The notes under the pieces are model-generated. The model was not told the origin of the DNA, did no database searches, and was given only the letters and a program-made list of their open reading frames with translations. From the NCBI GenBank assembly GCA_001792895.1, contig MARA01000003.1, positions 434,001 to 498,000 of the forward strand: 64,000 nucleotides of DNA, given 5' to 3'. Origin of the DNA: Lentinus brumalis. Lineage: Eukaryota > Basidiomycota > Agaricomycetes > Polyporales > Polyporaceae. The position numbers were made by a program, and so were the translations under genes. Below are positions 1 through 11,628 of this stretch, in pieces; position 1 is the stretch's first letter, and each line of letters opens with the position of its first letter.

Positions 1-1287
1 TATGGTTATACGCCCACAAGAAGCGTCTGTATCATCTTCGTGATTCTATACTCTAACTCCACGCGTAAGTCGTTTCACTCAGTGCATTCTTTCGTCGCTC
101 ACAACTGCCACCAGTTCTACACGGTTTCCAAGCCGCCCGCTCGCGTGCATGGTGGCTGCTACCGACCGTGGTCATAGCGGGCATAGCAGAGGTCGTCGGT
201 TGGGGAGCGCGGACGAAGTCCAGTTATGATCCATTCCAGCGTACCCCTTTCATCATTCAGTATGTCGTCTCTCTCGCGTCCCTCTGCCGCTCATATTGAC
301 GTTGCCGCAGAACATCTATCCTTGTGCTTGCCCCCACGCCCTTCGTTGCGGCACTCTTCATCGGATTTGGTCGGATAACAGGGCGGTTAGGAGCCCAGTA
401 CAGTCGCCTGAGTCCCACTTTGTGTACGTCTCCTTCCCGTTGCACTCGTCCCCCATATTGACGAAGAATACTCTACAGACTCGCGAATCTTCCTGACAGC
501 CGTGAGTGGCGGCTCTATTGGCAACGGAAACGTCTTTCTGACGTTGAGCAGGACATTATCTCTCTCATGGTACAGGGTGGTGGTGGTGGCATTGCTGCTG
601 GGAGCTCGAACGACCCCGACAAGGCTCGCCTTGTGAGTGATCATAGCCATCCGCCTCGCCGCCCTCTTTCATATTCTTTCCGCTGTCCAGGGAAGTAACA
701 TCATCATCGCGGGTCTAGTCGTGCAGATCAGTAAGTCTATCCGCCTTGCTCGGCCTGAAGTCCTCACCTGACAGTGCGACGTCTCCAGTCTCGATGTCTG
801 TGTTCTGCGTCTTCTTGATCGAGTATGTTTGGCGGCGCATCAATGACAGGCCGTTTCACAAGCTGGCCTACGGCGAGGCGACAGAGCGGCAGCCCATGGA
901 CCGCCACATGAAGATGCTCTTGGCCGGTATCACTATTAGTACCGTGCTCATCTACATTCGGTATGTCCCTCAGCTTCCTCATGGACACCAATGGTTCTCA
1001 AGCGTTCACGTCTAGATCTGTCTATCGTATCATTGAGTTCGCGGACGGTTTCAATGGCACGATCGCTCATACCCAGGTGCTGTTCAGTAAGTCTCTCTCA
1101 TTGTCGTCGACCCGACGGTGAACCGAGCTGACTGCATGCAATGTATGCAGACGTCTTCGACGGCATGCTGGTCACCTTGGCGATGTTCACACTGAACTTC
1201 ATGCATCCTGGCCAACTCCTGCTTGCGACTCAGCAGGTGCAGAGCTACGCCCTCGATAGTCGGAGTGCGCTGGCACCATCGTACTGA
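1..1287 (+). CDS. RTA1-like lipid-translocating exporter family membrane protein (5' partial)
   Basis: This is a multi-pass membrane protein of the fungal RTA1/RTM1 family, whose members are linked to resistance to toxic compounds and to sphingoid-base export. The window opens inside the N-terminus (Tyr-Gly-Tyr-x-Pro, typical of the family just after the start), so the ATG lies upstream. Spliced exons give ordered family signatures: ARSRAWWLLPTVV, ILVLAPTPFVAALFIGFGR, a DIISLMVQGGGGGIAA-like block, FLIEYVWRRINDRPF, then YRIIEFADGFNGTIAHTQV and LNFMHPGQLL near the C-terminus. Introns are short with gtaagt/gtatgt donors (for example near 65, 261, 411, 711, 961 and 1088). The stop is at 1285-1287. 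The family call rests on several independent motifs. The substrate is unknown, and exact junctions of the small middle exons are less certain. Confidence 0.86.
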
Positions 1288-1550
1288 GGGTTTGTAATCC
1301 TGACGGTTGCACTGATGTCGGGTGGGTTCTAGGTCTCTCCGGGGTTTTGTTCTTCTATGTAGTGCACCATATCCCACCATATCTCCAATATTGTTCCCTG
1401 AAATTAGACTGTTCCTACTCCTACATTATACTGACGACACGGACAGAATGAGTATCGGCGCTAGTCCTATGTTCGATAGCTTTACATAGTTGGCAATCCA
1501 GGACGTTTCTGTGAGCTTTACGATCTACTTGACGCCAACTCTCACGAACC

Positions 1551-2235
1551 ATGACTCGCCTTACCCTCATCGTGGCTGCTACACGCAACAATGGCATCGG
1601 ACAAGGCGGACAGCTTCCATGGAGGCTCGCGCAGGAGATGGCCTACTTCAAGCGCGTCACGACGAGCGCGCCAGAAGGGTCGATGAACGCAGTAGTAATG
1701 GGCAGAAATACTTGGGAGAGTATACCGCCGAAGTTCAAGCCTCTGAACAAGCGGCTCAACGTCGTGATCAGCAGCAACAAGCACTACGAGTTGTACGTGG
1801 AATGACAGGTTTTCGGTGCAATTTCCCTGATGGGCGCATAGGTTGCCCACAGACACGGTCGCGCCCTGCGCACCCGTGTACCTCCACACCAACCTGGACT
1901 CGGCACTGGAAAGGCTATCGCAGCCTCAATTCTTGGAGTCCCCGATACACCGCTCGTTCGTCATCGGAGGTGCCTCACTGTACCGGGAAACTCTGGCTCT
2001 TCCACCAACCTCGCAGTCCTTCGTGGACCGAGTGCTCCTCACGCGCATACACTCGCCGGCGTTCGAAGACTGCGACGTCTTCATGCCGGACTTCCTTGCG
2101 GACGGAGAACGAGAGGGGAAGCCTTGGCGGCAAGCTTCACATGGGGAGTTGCAGGAGTGGGCTGGGTTCGAAGTCGCTGCAGGGACACAGGAAGAAAACG
2201 GGGTACAATACGAGTTTCAGATGTGGGTGCGGTGA
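1551..2235 (+). CDS. DFR1: Dihydrofolate reductase
   Basis: The enzyme reduces dihydrofolate to tetrahydrofolate with NADPH, feeding thymidylate, purine and methionine synthesis. There are two exons: 1551-1792 and 1842-2235, with a 49-nt intron carrying a gtacgt donor. They join in phase to give 211 aa, close to the usual fungal length. Visible motifs in order are [12 protein letters not shown] near the N-terminus, the LPWRLAQEM substrate/NADPH segment, [17 protein letters not shown], and the conserved [11 protein letters not shown]ly-Gly nucleotide site in exon 2. The C-terminus ends YEFQMWVR. It converges on the bL36m gene, whose stop lies about 100 bp downstream on the other strand. Confidence 0.95.
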
Positions 2236-2333
2236 CTGCGTAGACCCATCCTATGCATGTCGAGTATTATATGATGCTACGCATAAGTGGTCGAGTACCC
2301 TCGAGGCGGGTACGAGCGTGATGGGGTGCAAGT

Positions 2334-2642
2334 TCAGCCTTGTCGCTGTTGAAGAGACTCAGCAATGCTCTGCCGACGAGCACTTTACGGACGCACCTGC
2401 TTGTGCTTTGGATTCTTCGAACAGATGATGTATATCCTCCCCTTCCGCTTGACCACGCTGCACCCATCACACATGACCTTCACAGATGCCCGGACCTTCA
2501 TCCCCCTCGACAGAACGACATTTGCTGTCGGCGGCGTGGTGAGCCCATGGTGTGGATGGTGGTGAAGATGTGTGTGGGGAAGAGATGCCGCCCTGAAGCG
2601 CGACAGGAGAGGACGGCTGGAGGCGAGGAGTGCGCGCAACAT
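2334..2642 (-). CDS. RTC6: Mitochondrial large-subunit ribosomal protein bL36m
   Basis: This is the small zinc-binding protein of the mitochondrial 54S large subunit. The 85-aa product has an Arg/Leu/Ser-rich presequence ([16 protein letters not shown]) followed by a canonical L36 core: [19 protein letters not shown], then [17 protein letters not shown]. Two Cys in MCDGC, the Cys of IICS and the His of KHK match the zinc ligands of the family. The last three residues (RQG) and the stop are on a separate 12-nt exon (2334-2345) after a 52-nt intron (2346-2397... donor gtgcgt at 2396). Reading through the intron would end in VRP instead. An in-frame ATG three codons upstream (2651) is an alternative start. 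Confidence 0.9.
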
Positions 2643-2934
2643 GACGGTCAAGTAATCCGAGTCCGTTCGCCACTCGCGCTGTTACTCGACGAGTGCGGTC
2701 GGCGCTGGTCGGCCGGCCACTTGCTACGTTTGGAGATTTCCGGCACATTAAAGCTATGTGATTGGACGATCATGACCAGGAACGGCGGCGGCAGTCTATA
2801 TCCGGCAGCACCGCGGCCGTCTTGCAGCGAAATGGCCGCTCTGGCAAGGACTCTCGTCCAGACGACGATATAGACTTGCTGCCTTCATGCCGCCTGCCCG
2901 ATAATACCCTTCCTCCATCTTCACGAACCTTTAG
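2643..2934. promoter_or_regulatory. Divergent promoter, bL36m / DMT transporter
   Basis: About 290 bp separate the bL36m start (minus) from the transporter start (plus). Neither strand shows a convincing coding segment, so it must hold both promoters. I see no clear TATA box. Confidence 0.5.
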
Positions 2935-4358
2935 ATGACCACCGGACAGCGCGTCCTTGTCCGGCTGGGAGGCCCGCAAGCTGTCGGGCTCTTCGTCGTC
3001 TGCCTGCTCGCATTCGTGGCGGAGACGCAGTTGTCACAGGTGGGTGTTCTGTCAAGTGGACGTGCGTGATCCAGACGTGACTCTCGCTCCAGTATGTGCA
3101 GGCGGACCTAGGCTTCCGCCAGCCGTACCTGCTCTTGTGAGCGATCCCATCTTCCAGCCCCCAACTGAATTGCTGATGACGCCATAGCTATATTGTGCAT
3201 TCCTCGTTCGCCCTATCACTCCCATTGCACATCCTTTTACTGTCCGCGACGACCAAGCATTCCATCCGCTCGCTCTACAAGAGTCTACTCGTCGCAGTCC
3301 AACAGCATTTGTCCCCAGAGTCGGACACAGATGGTCCCGGCGCACGAGAGTTTCCGACATGGAAACTCATGCGCCTCTGCGGGCTTCTCACCCTCGGAAT
3401 GACCTTGCCGTCTCTGTTCTGGTTTATAGCCGTTGTATTGGCCCCGTGAGTGATGTAGTAGTCCCTGCGCAGCGCGTGATCTGACTGTAAGCACTCTTTA
3501 CAGTCTCACCGACGTAACGGCCTTGTGGAACACTAACGCATTCTTCGCGTATGTATTTGCGGTCCTCATATCTGGAGTCAAGTGGGATGTCCGACGCTTG
3601 ATCGCGGTGCTCATTGCCACGACGGGAGCGCTCGTTGTCGTCTACGGTTCCTCTGGCGCTGAGGTCGACGAGGGCAGTCCCGCATCGCTGCTCCAGGGGG
3701 AGAAGGCTCCCCTGGTGGGCGACCTTCTTACTCTTGCTGCATCGATCATGTACGGTGCCTACCAGGTCCTCTACAAGATGTACGCTGCCTTGCCGGACGA
3801 TCCCGAGGTACAGATTGACGGCCACTACGCGCCGCTGGCCGTCTCTCCGGAAGAGACAGTTGACGGCATCGAGGATGGTCCAACCTCACCCCTTCTGTCT
3901 CGCGCAGAGACGAGCAACCCTCCTCCCTTCGGCCTATACCCTAATATGCTGACATCCGCAATCGGCCTGTGCACCTTGTGCACTCTATGGATCCCCATCC
4001 CAATCCTGCACTTCCTGGACATCGAACCTTTTGCGCTCCCACACCGAGCAGTGACATACGGCGTGATAGCTGGCATCGCCCTGTCGGGCTCCATATTCAA
4101 TGCGGGCTTCATGGTGCGTTCCTACTCTCCATGTATCGATTTCACCCCGCCTTACTGCCCGACCATCAGGTCCTCATGGGTCTGTGGGGGCCCATTGTGA
4201 CCTCCGTAGGAAGCCTGCTCTCTATCGTGCTCGTGTCTATATCCGACATGGTCTTCGGCGACGCGGTGGACACATTCACGGTCTGGAGCATCATGGGCTG
4301 CAGTGCCATCGTCCTTGCGTTCGGCATCCTGGCGTATGATATGGTCAGAGGAAGGTAA
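2935..4358 (+). CDS. Drug/metabolite-transporter superfamily membrane protein (SLC35F/EamA-like)
   Basis: This is a predicted multi-pass transporter of the DMT superfamily; fungal relatives sit in vacuolar or plasma membranes, with mostly unassigned substrates. Five exons join in frame: the first from 2935 (TGQRVLVRLGGPQAVGLFVV, first TM), then YVQADLGFRQPYLLF, a loop exon, a long exon from about 3504 (TDVTALWNTNAFFAYVFAVL, the second EamA-like half) and a last exon starting VLMGLWGPIVTSVGSLLSIV. The ALWNTNAFFAY block is typical of the SLC35F/Thi74-like branch. A hydrophilic Ser/Glu/Pro loop lies between repeats. It ends YDMVRGR at 4358. The exact subfamily is uncertain. Confidence 0.82.
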
Positions 4359-5640
4359 CCTGCGAGCTTTACATGAATGTGGGTGCCCCTTGCTTACGTT
4401 TGTGTGCGAGGTCTGATATCCTGCATACACCTCCAGGTATCAGTACATAGCAGCCGTCGTTAATATCAGATGACTACGTTCCCGACGCGCAAAACGACGA
4501 GACCATGCCATCGGTCAGTGTGCATATGCTCCACTTCAGCAGGCATTTCCCCTTCAGCATGAAAGCGGCCCCGTCCTCGACGATATGGTCCCTTACCCCT
4601 GTCCTTACGCGCCACCGCCCAGGCCATCGCTGTCCTGATCGCCACCCTCGACTACATATAACGTCAGGTTACTCTTCAACTCTTCTATGTTCTGCCGATT
4701 GTGCATGTGGGCACCGCCTGGTTTGGCTTAGCTCCAGTAGATCCAACGCTCTCGCTCGTATGCGATCGCATTGGTACGAGGTCGCCCAGGCAATAGGGGC
4801 AAGGAAGCATGCTTTCGTAGCGTGACCGCTATCTTCTTCGGCACGCGAAATATGCAATTTGGCGAATCAAAACCTCAAAAGGCTGGAAGGGCTAAAGTCG
4901 TCTCTGGCCCTGGAGGGCCGAAGGATCGCTCCAAGTCGACGCTGCAAAAACCCATGGTCACGAGCAACCTTCTTGCATCTTCAGATGATAGGCAGGAACG
5001 TCCCACCCTACCACATATGTACGCTGGCCGAGTCTGGCAGCACCAAAGTCGATGAGCGATTTTGGAAGGTGAGAGATAATGACTATAGCACAGGAGAGGG
5101 TAACGCGACCAAATGGACGAGAGAGGTGAGACGAATGGGCAGAGAGACAACGGACAGACAAAGGAATGGGCGTAGGTGGTGGTGTCGGCAGCGTACGTAC
5201 TAGGAGACGGGAAGGAAACGTAACGATGGAATGCAAGAGCAGCGCGTGTACAGAAAGTATAGTCCGCAATCCCAGAGAGAGAACATTGCCGACAGCACGG
5301 AAAAGAGACGACGACGTGATGAATGAAAGTTACTTTAAGTTAAGGACGGCCGAGGTCGATGGCGTCGTGCGCGCACCGACAGTCGTCCTGGCCTTCCCTT
5401 CTCCAAGGGCTTTACCAAATTCTCGGCGGGCATTGGGTTGCAAGGCTTGACCCTAGTCCCGCGCCCCCGAGGGAGGCGGCGATTGTCCCTGGTGCGGACG
5501 GCCGCGTAGCACTCCAACAATGATTATACTCATATAGACCTCCACGCGCGATATATCATGACGCAGGTCAAGTCGTAGTGGCCATCATGCTGAGACGAAC
5601 ATAAATCAATATGCGGAGGAAGTACGACGTAGCACCAAAC
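4359..5640. other. Convergent intergenic region, no gene recognised
   Basis: The 1.28 kb between two converging genes (transporter on plus, PPZ phosphatase on minus) holds only short open frames in all six frames. None has a recognisable motif or consistent splice structure. It presumably contains both 3' UTRs. I saw no tRNA-like box or long repeat. Confidence 0.5.
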
Positions 5641-7227
5641 TCACCTCTTCCGCTTAGCCTTGGTCATCTCTTTTCGTAGCGCAGGTCCATCTAACGGCTT
5701 CAAGAGCTCGAACGCGCAGAGTAGTTCTTCCGACACACTATTGTCGAAGGTGAGAAGGCCCAGCTGACCGGAAGAAGACAAGGTAAAACTCACCTCATGC
5801 ACGCGCCGTAGTTATCGAACTCTATAGGGTTACGTTGAGAACCAAGAAGCGCGTTGACAAAGCACGACAAGAATGACTCACCGCCGCAATAATTGGGCGC
5901 GCTGAATACGGTGACTAGCGTCCTGTCGTTCCAGAATTCATATCCATCCTCCACGACCATGTGAGCTCGGCAGATGAGGTCCATGTCATATCGCACGAGG
6001 AAGTCGTTGATGACAGCCTTCCCGAAGCAGTAACTGACTCCGCGCTCGTTGTCCTCCCAATCCACTGCGGTGTCGGACGGATCTGACCAGAGCAGGTCGT
6101 TCAGCAGACCATAGTCGGGGACGTCTGTCGGCCGTTGTATCCGCTTGATCTCCTCCATGGAGTGTAGCGACGGTGAGAGGCCACCATGCACGCAGAAGAT
6201 CTTAGACGCAACGATGGCGGCAATGGGGAGGCAGTTGAAGACATCAATGAACGTCTTCCACGTCTTCAGGTTACACCTTCGTTTGCATTCGTCGTAGAAG
6301 CCGTATACTGGATGCGTCAGACGAAGAACCAAGCACACCGACATGGACACGGGACGTACCTCGCGTCACGTTTGCACACTCGTGATTGCCTCGGAGCAGG
6401 AAGAAGTTCTCGGGGTACTTGATCTTGTAACAGAGAAGGAGGAGTATCGTCTCCAGACTCTGCTTGCCGCGGTCAACGTAGTCGCCCAGGAAGAGATAGT
6501 TCGCCGCGGGCGGGAACCCGCACATTTCGAACAGTCGGATGAGGTCAGAGTACTGCCCGTGTACGTCGCCAACAATCTTGACTGGAGGTGATAGCTCAAT
6601 GAGGGTCGGCTGGCTGAGGAAGACCTCGCGCGCGGCCTGGCATATGGCAACGATCTCGGCGTTCTTGAGGCAGAGTGACTTGCTGACTTTGCCCGTGTAC
6701 CCAACGTCGAGTAGCCTCTGGATCATATCATCTATGTCCATCTGCTTAACTCCTCCTTCCTTCGGATTGCCCTTAGTCAGGCTTGAGGGGTCTCCAACCG
6801 AGAAGCTCGCGGCGGACCCGGGTGTGGGGTAGCCCGGAGAGGTGGAAAGGATGGTATGCGTAATAGGGATGTCAAGCGGAGCGGGCTTGCCATGGGAGAG
6901 TGGTGAGGACTGAGGCGAGGTACTGGATAATGCGTCGTTCGGGGATGTTCCCGGGGAGCCTGGCGGACGTGAACCACTCCCGTTTGGGATGACAGTCCCG
7001 CCCTCGGGACTTGTGACAGTCATGGCGGGTGTACCTGGAGCAGATGCGCTCGCATCGTGGCCATTCCCTTGACTAGAGGTATCGTGTGGTGCAGTTGCGC
7101 GGGAGAGGCTGCCTTGGGGCGTGTCGTTGGCGTCGGCACCCTGCGCATCAGGAGCTGCATCACCGTTGGCATCCTTCTCCTTATCCTTGCCGCCTTTCTT
7201 CGACTTTTTGGACTGCTGCTGACCCAT
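5641..7227 (-). CDS. PPZ1: PPZ-type serine/threonine protein phosphatase
   Basis: This is a fungal-specific PP1-related phosphatase that in yeast controls K+/Na+ homeostasis and cell-wall integrity. Four exons (6360-7227, 5882-6307, 5794-5821, 5737-5641) total 1419 nt, 472 aa. The N-terminal ~170 residues are Ser/Pro/Gly-rich and start [11 protein letters not shown], an N-myristoylation-type signal with a basic patch. The catalytic domain shows [31 protein letters not shown], and [13 protein letters not shown] built across a 28-nt exon. The tail ends [15 protein letters not shown] then a Lys/Arg-rich end. All splice junctions restore PP1-family consensus exactly. The PPZ rather than GLC7 call rests on the long myristoylatable extension. 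Confidence 0.94.
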
Positions 7228-7797
7228 GGGGATCGTGGACGACGCCGCAGAAGGAGAGCCGGGCTGAGGTGACTGGGACCTGGTCCTCGAGAGCCGAGAG
7301 GTGAATACAGAGAGGAGTGTTGGCGCCAGCTTGGATGGAGTTCGGGTGGGAAGCGGCGGGAATTGGCAGATGCGGGTATGCGGGCGTCGTCAGAACGTGA
7401 ATATATGATACACAATCGTCAGCACGGGAGACAGGGAGGAGGACGGGGGCGGGACGAGGAGATGGGGGTCGACGCGAGAGCCAGAACCCAACAGCAGCCC
7501 GCCTGCCCGCTTGAGCCTCGGATACGGGCCAGCGCCTACTGTTTGTTGCACCGCTCCCGTTTATCACGGTAGCCTTGGCACATCTACACTCCGAATCCCT
7601 TGCTGTCTCGCACGCATGTCGCATCGCTCAGGCCATCATGCATCATATACAGTATCGAACATACACTCGCTGCACACAAACAAACGTCCTCGCATGGTGC
7701 AGTGTCATTTTGATGCGGTCATAGCACATGAGAAAACAATAATACCATAGCCTACGTCCCCAGTCACAGCTCCGTCGCAGCTCCGCGTGCCAACAAC
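7228..7797. other. PPZ1 upstream region and RPS11 3' flank
   Basis: This 570-bp gap between two minus-strand genes contains no credible coding frame. It should hold the PPZ1 promoter and 5' leader and the 3' UTR of the ribosomal protein gene. Confidence 0.45.
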
Positions 7798-8566
7798 TCA
7801 GAACTTGCCAAACGACTTCGCAGACGCCTTGCTCTTCGACACGCGGAGAACATTGAAACGCACGGTTTTCGACAGCGGCCGGCACTGACCTGTTTGGGCA
7901 TGAATGAGACATCCCGAGGTAGGAAAAAGATGTTACTGACCGACGGTGACCACGTCTCCAACCTCTACACGGAAAGCTGGTGATACGTGCGCTGAGAGGT
8001 TCTTGTGGCGCTTCTCGTAACGGTCTACACATAGACAGATCTGAGTTGATGCGCGAGCGCAGACATAGAATGGAACGCACTGTATTTGGGGATGTAGTGG
8101 AGGTAGTCCCGACGGATGACAACAGTGCGGGTCATCTTGGTCGAGACGACACGGCCGGTCAAGATGCGGCCGCGGATCGAGACCTCACCGGTGAATGGGC
8201 ACTTCTTGTCTGGAAGTTGGGGAGGGAGAAAGGCGGTTTGCCTCTGGCATACAGTCACAGTAGAATCACAGGGACGCACCAACGTAAGAGCCGTGGATCG
8301 CCTCAGCAGGGGTCTTAAACCCGAGACCAACATCCTTGTACCACCGCTTCTCCTTGGTGGAGATCTTCTTGCCAGCTGCATGCACTCCATCATGAGCATC
8401 CGACCAATATAGTCTCTCCCGTCCACGACATACCGCGGGCCTTGGTGTTTTGGAAGATGGGCTGCTTCTGGAAAGCCTTCTCGATCTAACAAATCGACGG
8501 AGTCAGTACCCACAGCTTCCACGACGACCAGCGCAACCAGCATGAACTCACCTGGAGGTCGGCCAT
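7798..8566 (-). CDS. RPS11: 40S ribosomal protein S11 (uS17)
   Basis: This is a structural protein of the small cytosolic ribosomal subunit. Six exons (8566-8552, 8485-8434, 8375-8280, 8209-8081, 8024-7941, 7889-7798) sum to 468 nt and encode 155 aa, the usual length. The first exon codes only MADLQ. Conserved blocks are [78 protein letters not shown] and [13 protein letters not shown]. The product ends KSFGKF. Five introns in 770 bp, clustered in the 5' half, fit fungal ribosomal protein genes. Every junction restores the family sequence. Confidence 0.96.
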
Positions 8567-9017
8567 GGCTGGGTCTTGAGGGTGGCAGCGGTGGGGTCGG
8601 GCGGGTAGGCTACCTTCTCTGAAGTTTCGGGAATGTCGGGCGCTTAGACTGGCTGGGCAAGCCACCATCAAAGAACTGTACAGTTCGGCAACATCCGGTT
8701 AGACTCCCCAGTCTCCCTGCATCCCAATTTGGGACCACCAGGGCAATACCAGGGCGCCTTTTGTCTACCTACTCCTTCCAAGTTCCCGGTAACCACTAGT
8801 GTGTTCACTGTTGGCCCATCTTCTTCCCTGCTGCTAGCAAGGAACGTCGGTCGGCTATGTGACAATTATGCAGTATCGCTCGATTATGGTATGTGTCGTG
8901 AACATCTCCAGTGGCTATAGTACATTCTATCATAAACAGAACCGTCACAAGATACATACGATCACAACGAGGGGACTTGCTAGTAGGATATAATATCGTC
9001 GTACATCCGCCATACCT
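8567..9017. other. Upstream region of RPS11
   Basis: This 450-bp gap between the RPS11 start and the 3' end of the seven-TM gene shows no credible coding frame. A pyrimidine-rich patch lies at about 8760-8790 on the plus strand, but nothing diagnostic of a particular factor. Confidence 0.4.
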
Positions 9018-10867
9018 TCAGCTCCAACGCCTGGCTGCTCCTCCGCGTCCGAAGGTCTTCGACGATCCCGGCGTGTCTGGTCGATGGTAGCTGCTTCTCG
9101 GAGGCCTTTCAGTGTATGGCACTTCCACTGTACTGGGCGGACCGCCTGTCTCCGCACTCGTGTAATCTCCGTAGGAGCTGGCGTATCTCTGGCTATGGCT
9201 GCCCCTCGAGAGCTGACTTCCGAACGTTGTCATGGATGGCGCCTTCATGAACGGTAAACGGTAGCGCGATGATCGCGACCGTTCGTCTGTGCTGACAGAC
9301 TTCTGCCGACCGCGGCGCGGGGGTGGATTCAAGCCAGCCTGACCCCTGCGGCCTTCGCTGTATGACAGTGGACGGGTCACGATCTTCCCAGGAAGCGCAG
9401 GTCGTTTGTAATTCGGCAGCGTCGAGTCACTTGTGTCGCGAGCAAAGCTCCGCAGCGGGTGCGTTCGCGAAGACTGCATCTCCTGTGTCGCTGCGAGGAT
9501 AGAATAGGAAGAGCGTGTTGAGATGTGCCGGACATGCCGCCGACAGAAGGAACTTACCCAGCTGTGACGTCCGCAGACGATCCGACAGGCGACCATCATG
9601 CTTCCTTCCGGGAAGGGGGATAACGAGGGACAGCCAGCCCCGCCACGTCTCATAAATCTCTTCTTGTGCAGCGAAGATGAGGAAGAACAGCAGCGGCGTT
9701 ATAGCTGGAAGAGGAACATCAGTCGTTGCAACAAACCTGCCATTAAACGGGCAATGTCACCGACCTTCCCAGAGGACACTTGCTCGTATCATCCGGGTCA
9801 GCGACGGATTCTGAGCTCGCCATCCGGCTGGATCTGGCTCGCCTTTCCACGCCTTGTGCCCGACGATCCATAGGGACAGGACGACTGCGTACAGGGCGGC
9901 CGAGATCATGGTGACAAAGACAAGTGCGGCGAACCGAGCGAACCGTTTCGTCTTGACAAAGAGCCATCCAGCGTTCTCGAGCATAGTGTTTGAAAAGCGC
10001 CATATGACCATCCCCATGATGAATGTGATGAAGATAGCTATCGCGAGAGGAACCAAGGTGAAGACCAGAGAGACAATGCTGAATGCTGGATCGTCGAAAT
10101 AGCAAGAGGTCTGCAGAATGTGTGAGGCCCATGATCACACGACGAGTACAGTACGCACTTACGATATTATACTCCACTGGTCCGTGTATCAGGCCCTGTG
10201 CGATGGGCGCAATTGGTGTCACCAACACTGGCAGTGCCCAAACTGCTCTTGCTGTCAGCGATAGCGATGTACTTCCTCATGCACTGTACTTGCCAAATGG
10301 CGCTCCACAGAGAGTCAGGACTGTGCGCCTGGTCAGCCGAGGATAGTCGTCGGCGCTGCGCTTTGGCTGTAGTTGGACGATTGCGAGGTAGAGACAAGGC
10401 TGTGAGTGGACGTTAGTGCATATTGGCTAATCGAGAGCAAACTGTCTTACCAGTGTAAAGCTAACAGCGAACGCCGCCTTCACGACTGTCACGTAGCGGA
10501 GCCTGTGGATTGGTCAATGCTGGGGTAGCGCGTATGCATGTAAATCCAGATTCACAAGATAGAGTCCGCGATGCAAAAGCTGATCATGGCGTCGTGATTG
10601 CTGAGGTCGTCGCCTAGCTCCTGAGGAACCACCTTGTGGACAATGGGAAGCAGAATATCCAAGATAGAGCGGAAGAGACATGATATAATGAGTGCTTTGA
10701 CCATAGGATGTTTCGGGGCGGGAGTCATAAGCAGAAGCATAAAGCATAATATACTACTGCACTGCAGATGATGTGAGTGACGCTGCTGTGTCGAGGGAGA
10801 GACTAGGTAACTAGGTACACACCTCAAGCCCTATGACCGCGGACGTGAAGGCATTGATAGTGGACAT
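9018..10867 (-). CDS. Orphan seven-transmembrane receptor-like protein
   Basis: Spliced minus-strand exons give seven hydrophobic segments: INAFTSAVIGLE plus CSSILCFMLLLM; LIISCLFRSILDILLPIV; AFAVSFTLPCLYLAIVQL; AVWALPVLVTPIAPIAQ; SIVSLVFTLVPLAIAIFITF; RFAALVFVTMISAALYAVVL; and PLLFFLIFAAQEEIYETW. A Cys-containing loop (SCYFDDPAFS) lies between TM4 and TM5. The ~190-residue cytosolic-type tail is Arg/Ser-rich with several RxxS sites. The plan resembles a GPCR, and TM6-TM7 loosely recall Ste3-type receptors. I cannot assign it to a named family, and the match to Ste3 at TM1-TM3 is poor. The start is taken at the ATG opening the first TM. A hydrophobic frame just upstream (about 10990-11110) might belong to a longer N-terminus. 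Confidence 0.6.
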
Positions 10868-11628
10868 GGCTGAGGGCCCACCCGCAGAGTCAGTGGGGAA
10901 GGGAGACGGGTGGGAGGCGTCGTGCCGGGGCGACATGCGAAAGGCAGGAGTGTATATCTCATGATGAAGGTGAGATGTTGATTGAAACAGGCCAAGCAGC
11001 CTGCACCGTGTCTTCCGCATGCAGTACAAGGTGCATATTGGCAACGCCGCATGAGAGATCTGTCCGAGGAGAAGCACGGAAGCCAGCGGGATGATATGAT
11101 TTGACCACGTATCGAATGCTGCGTGTCAGGTGTCGGAACTGCTAGTTGCGGCCCCGGTAACACACATGCAAGAATCAAAACAGGCAAGTAGCTTTGACCA
11201 CCTCGGAATCGAGGCGAAAGTCTCGCGGAACATCGTGAATATTAATGAGCTACAGAGCTTCAGCGACGCTGCGTGACAGTTGAGAACACATCACCGACAG
11301 CGCCGCATTGTGGCCAAGACAGGTATGACTAGGTACTAGTTACTGCCGGAGCTGAGGTTGAGAACTGCGCGTCGTCGAGATGGTCGTTTGCGTCAAAGGG
11401 CTGCTGTGCGCGCGCACAGCCGGGCTGCCGCGGCGCGTCATGTCACACGCGCCGTACGGCGTCATGGCCTCGGACCTCCAACAACAGCCCCTTGCTTCTG
11501 GCCCTCCACCATCTTGCGTCTCCCTGCATGGTACCTATCTAATTTTCGTTCAGGACAACTCAGAGTGCTTGCAAGTGCAGCAAGACACTCGTGGCGTCTC
11601 GTCCCCGGCGGTTCGCGTGGGGTAACTC
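10868..11628. other. Divergent region between seven-TM gene and DNA ligase
   Basis: About 760 bp separate the two divergent starts. On the minus strand a hydrophobic open stretch near 10990-11110 could be an extra upstream exon of the seven-TM gene, but I could not connect it in phase. Otherwise there is no credible gene. It must contain both promoters. Confidence 0.35.

Noticed and set aside
2340..2873. 177-codon plus-strand frame
   Set aside because: It is the antisense shadow of bL36m, whose conserved protein and splice site are on the minus strand.
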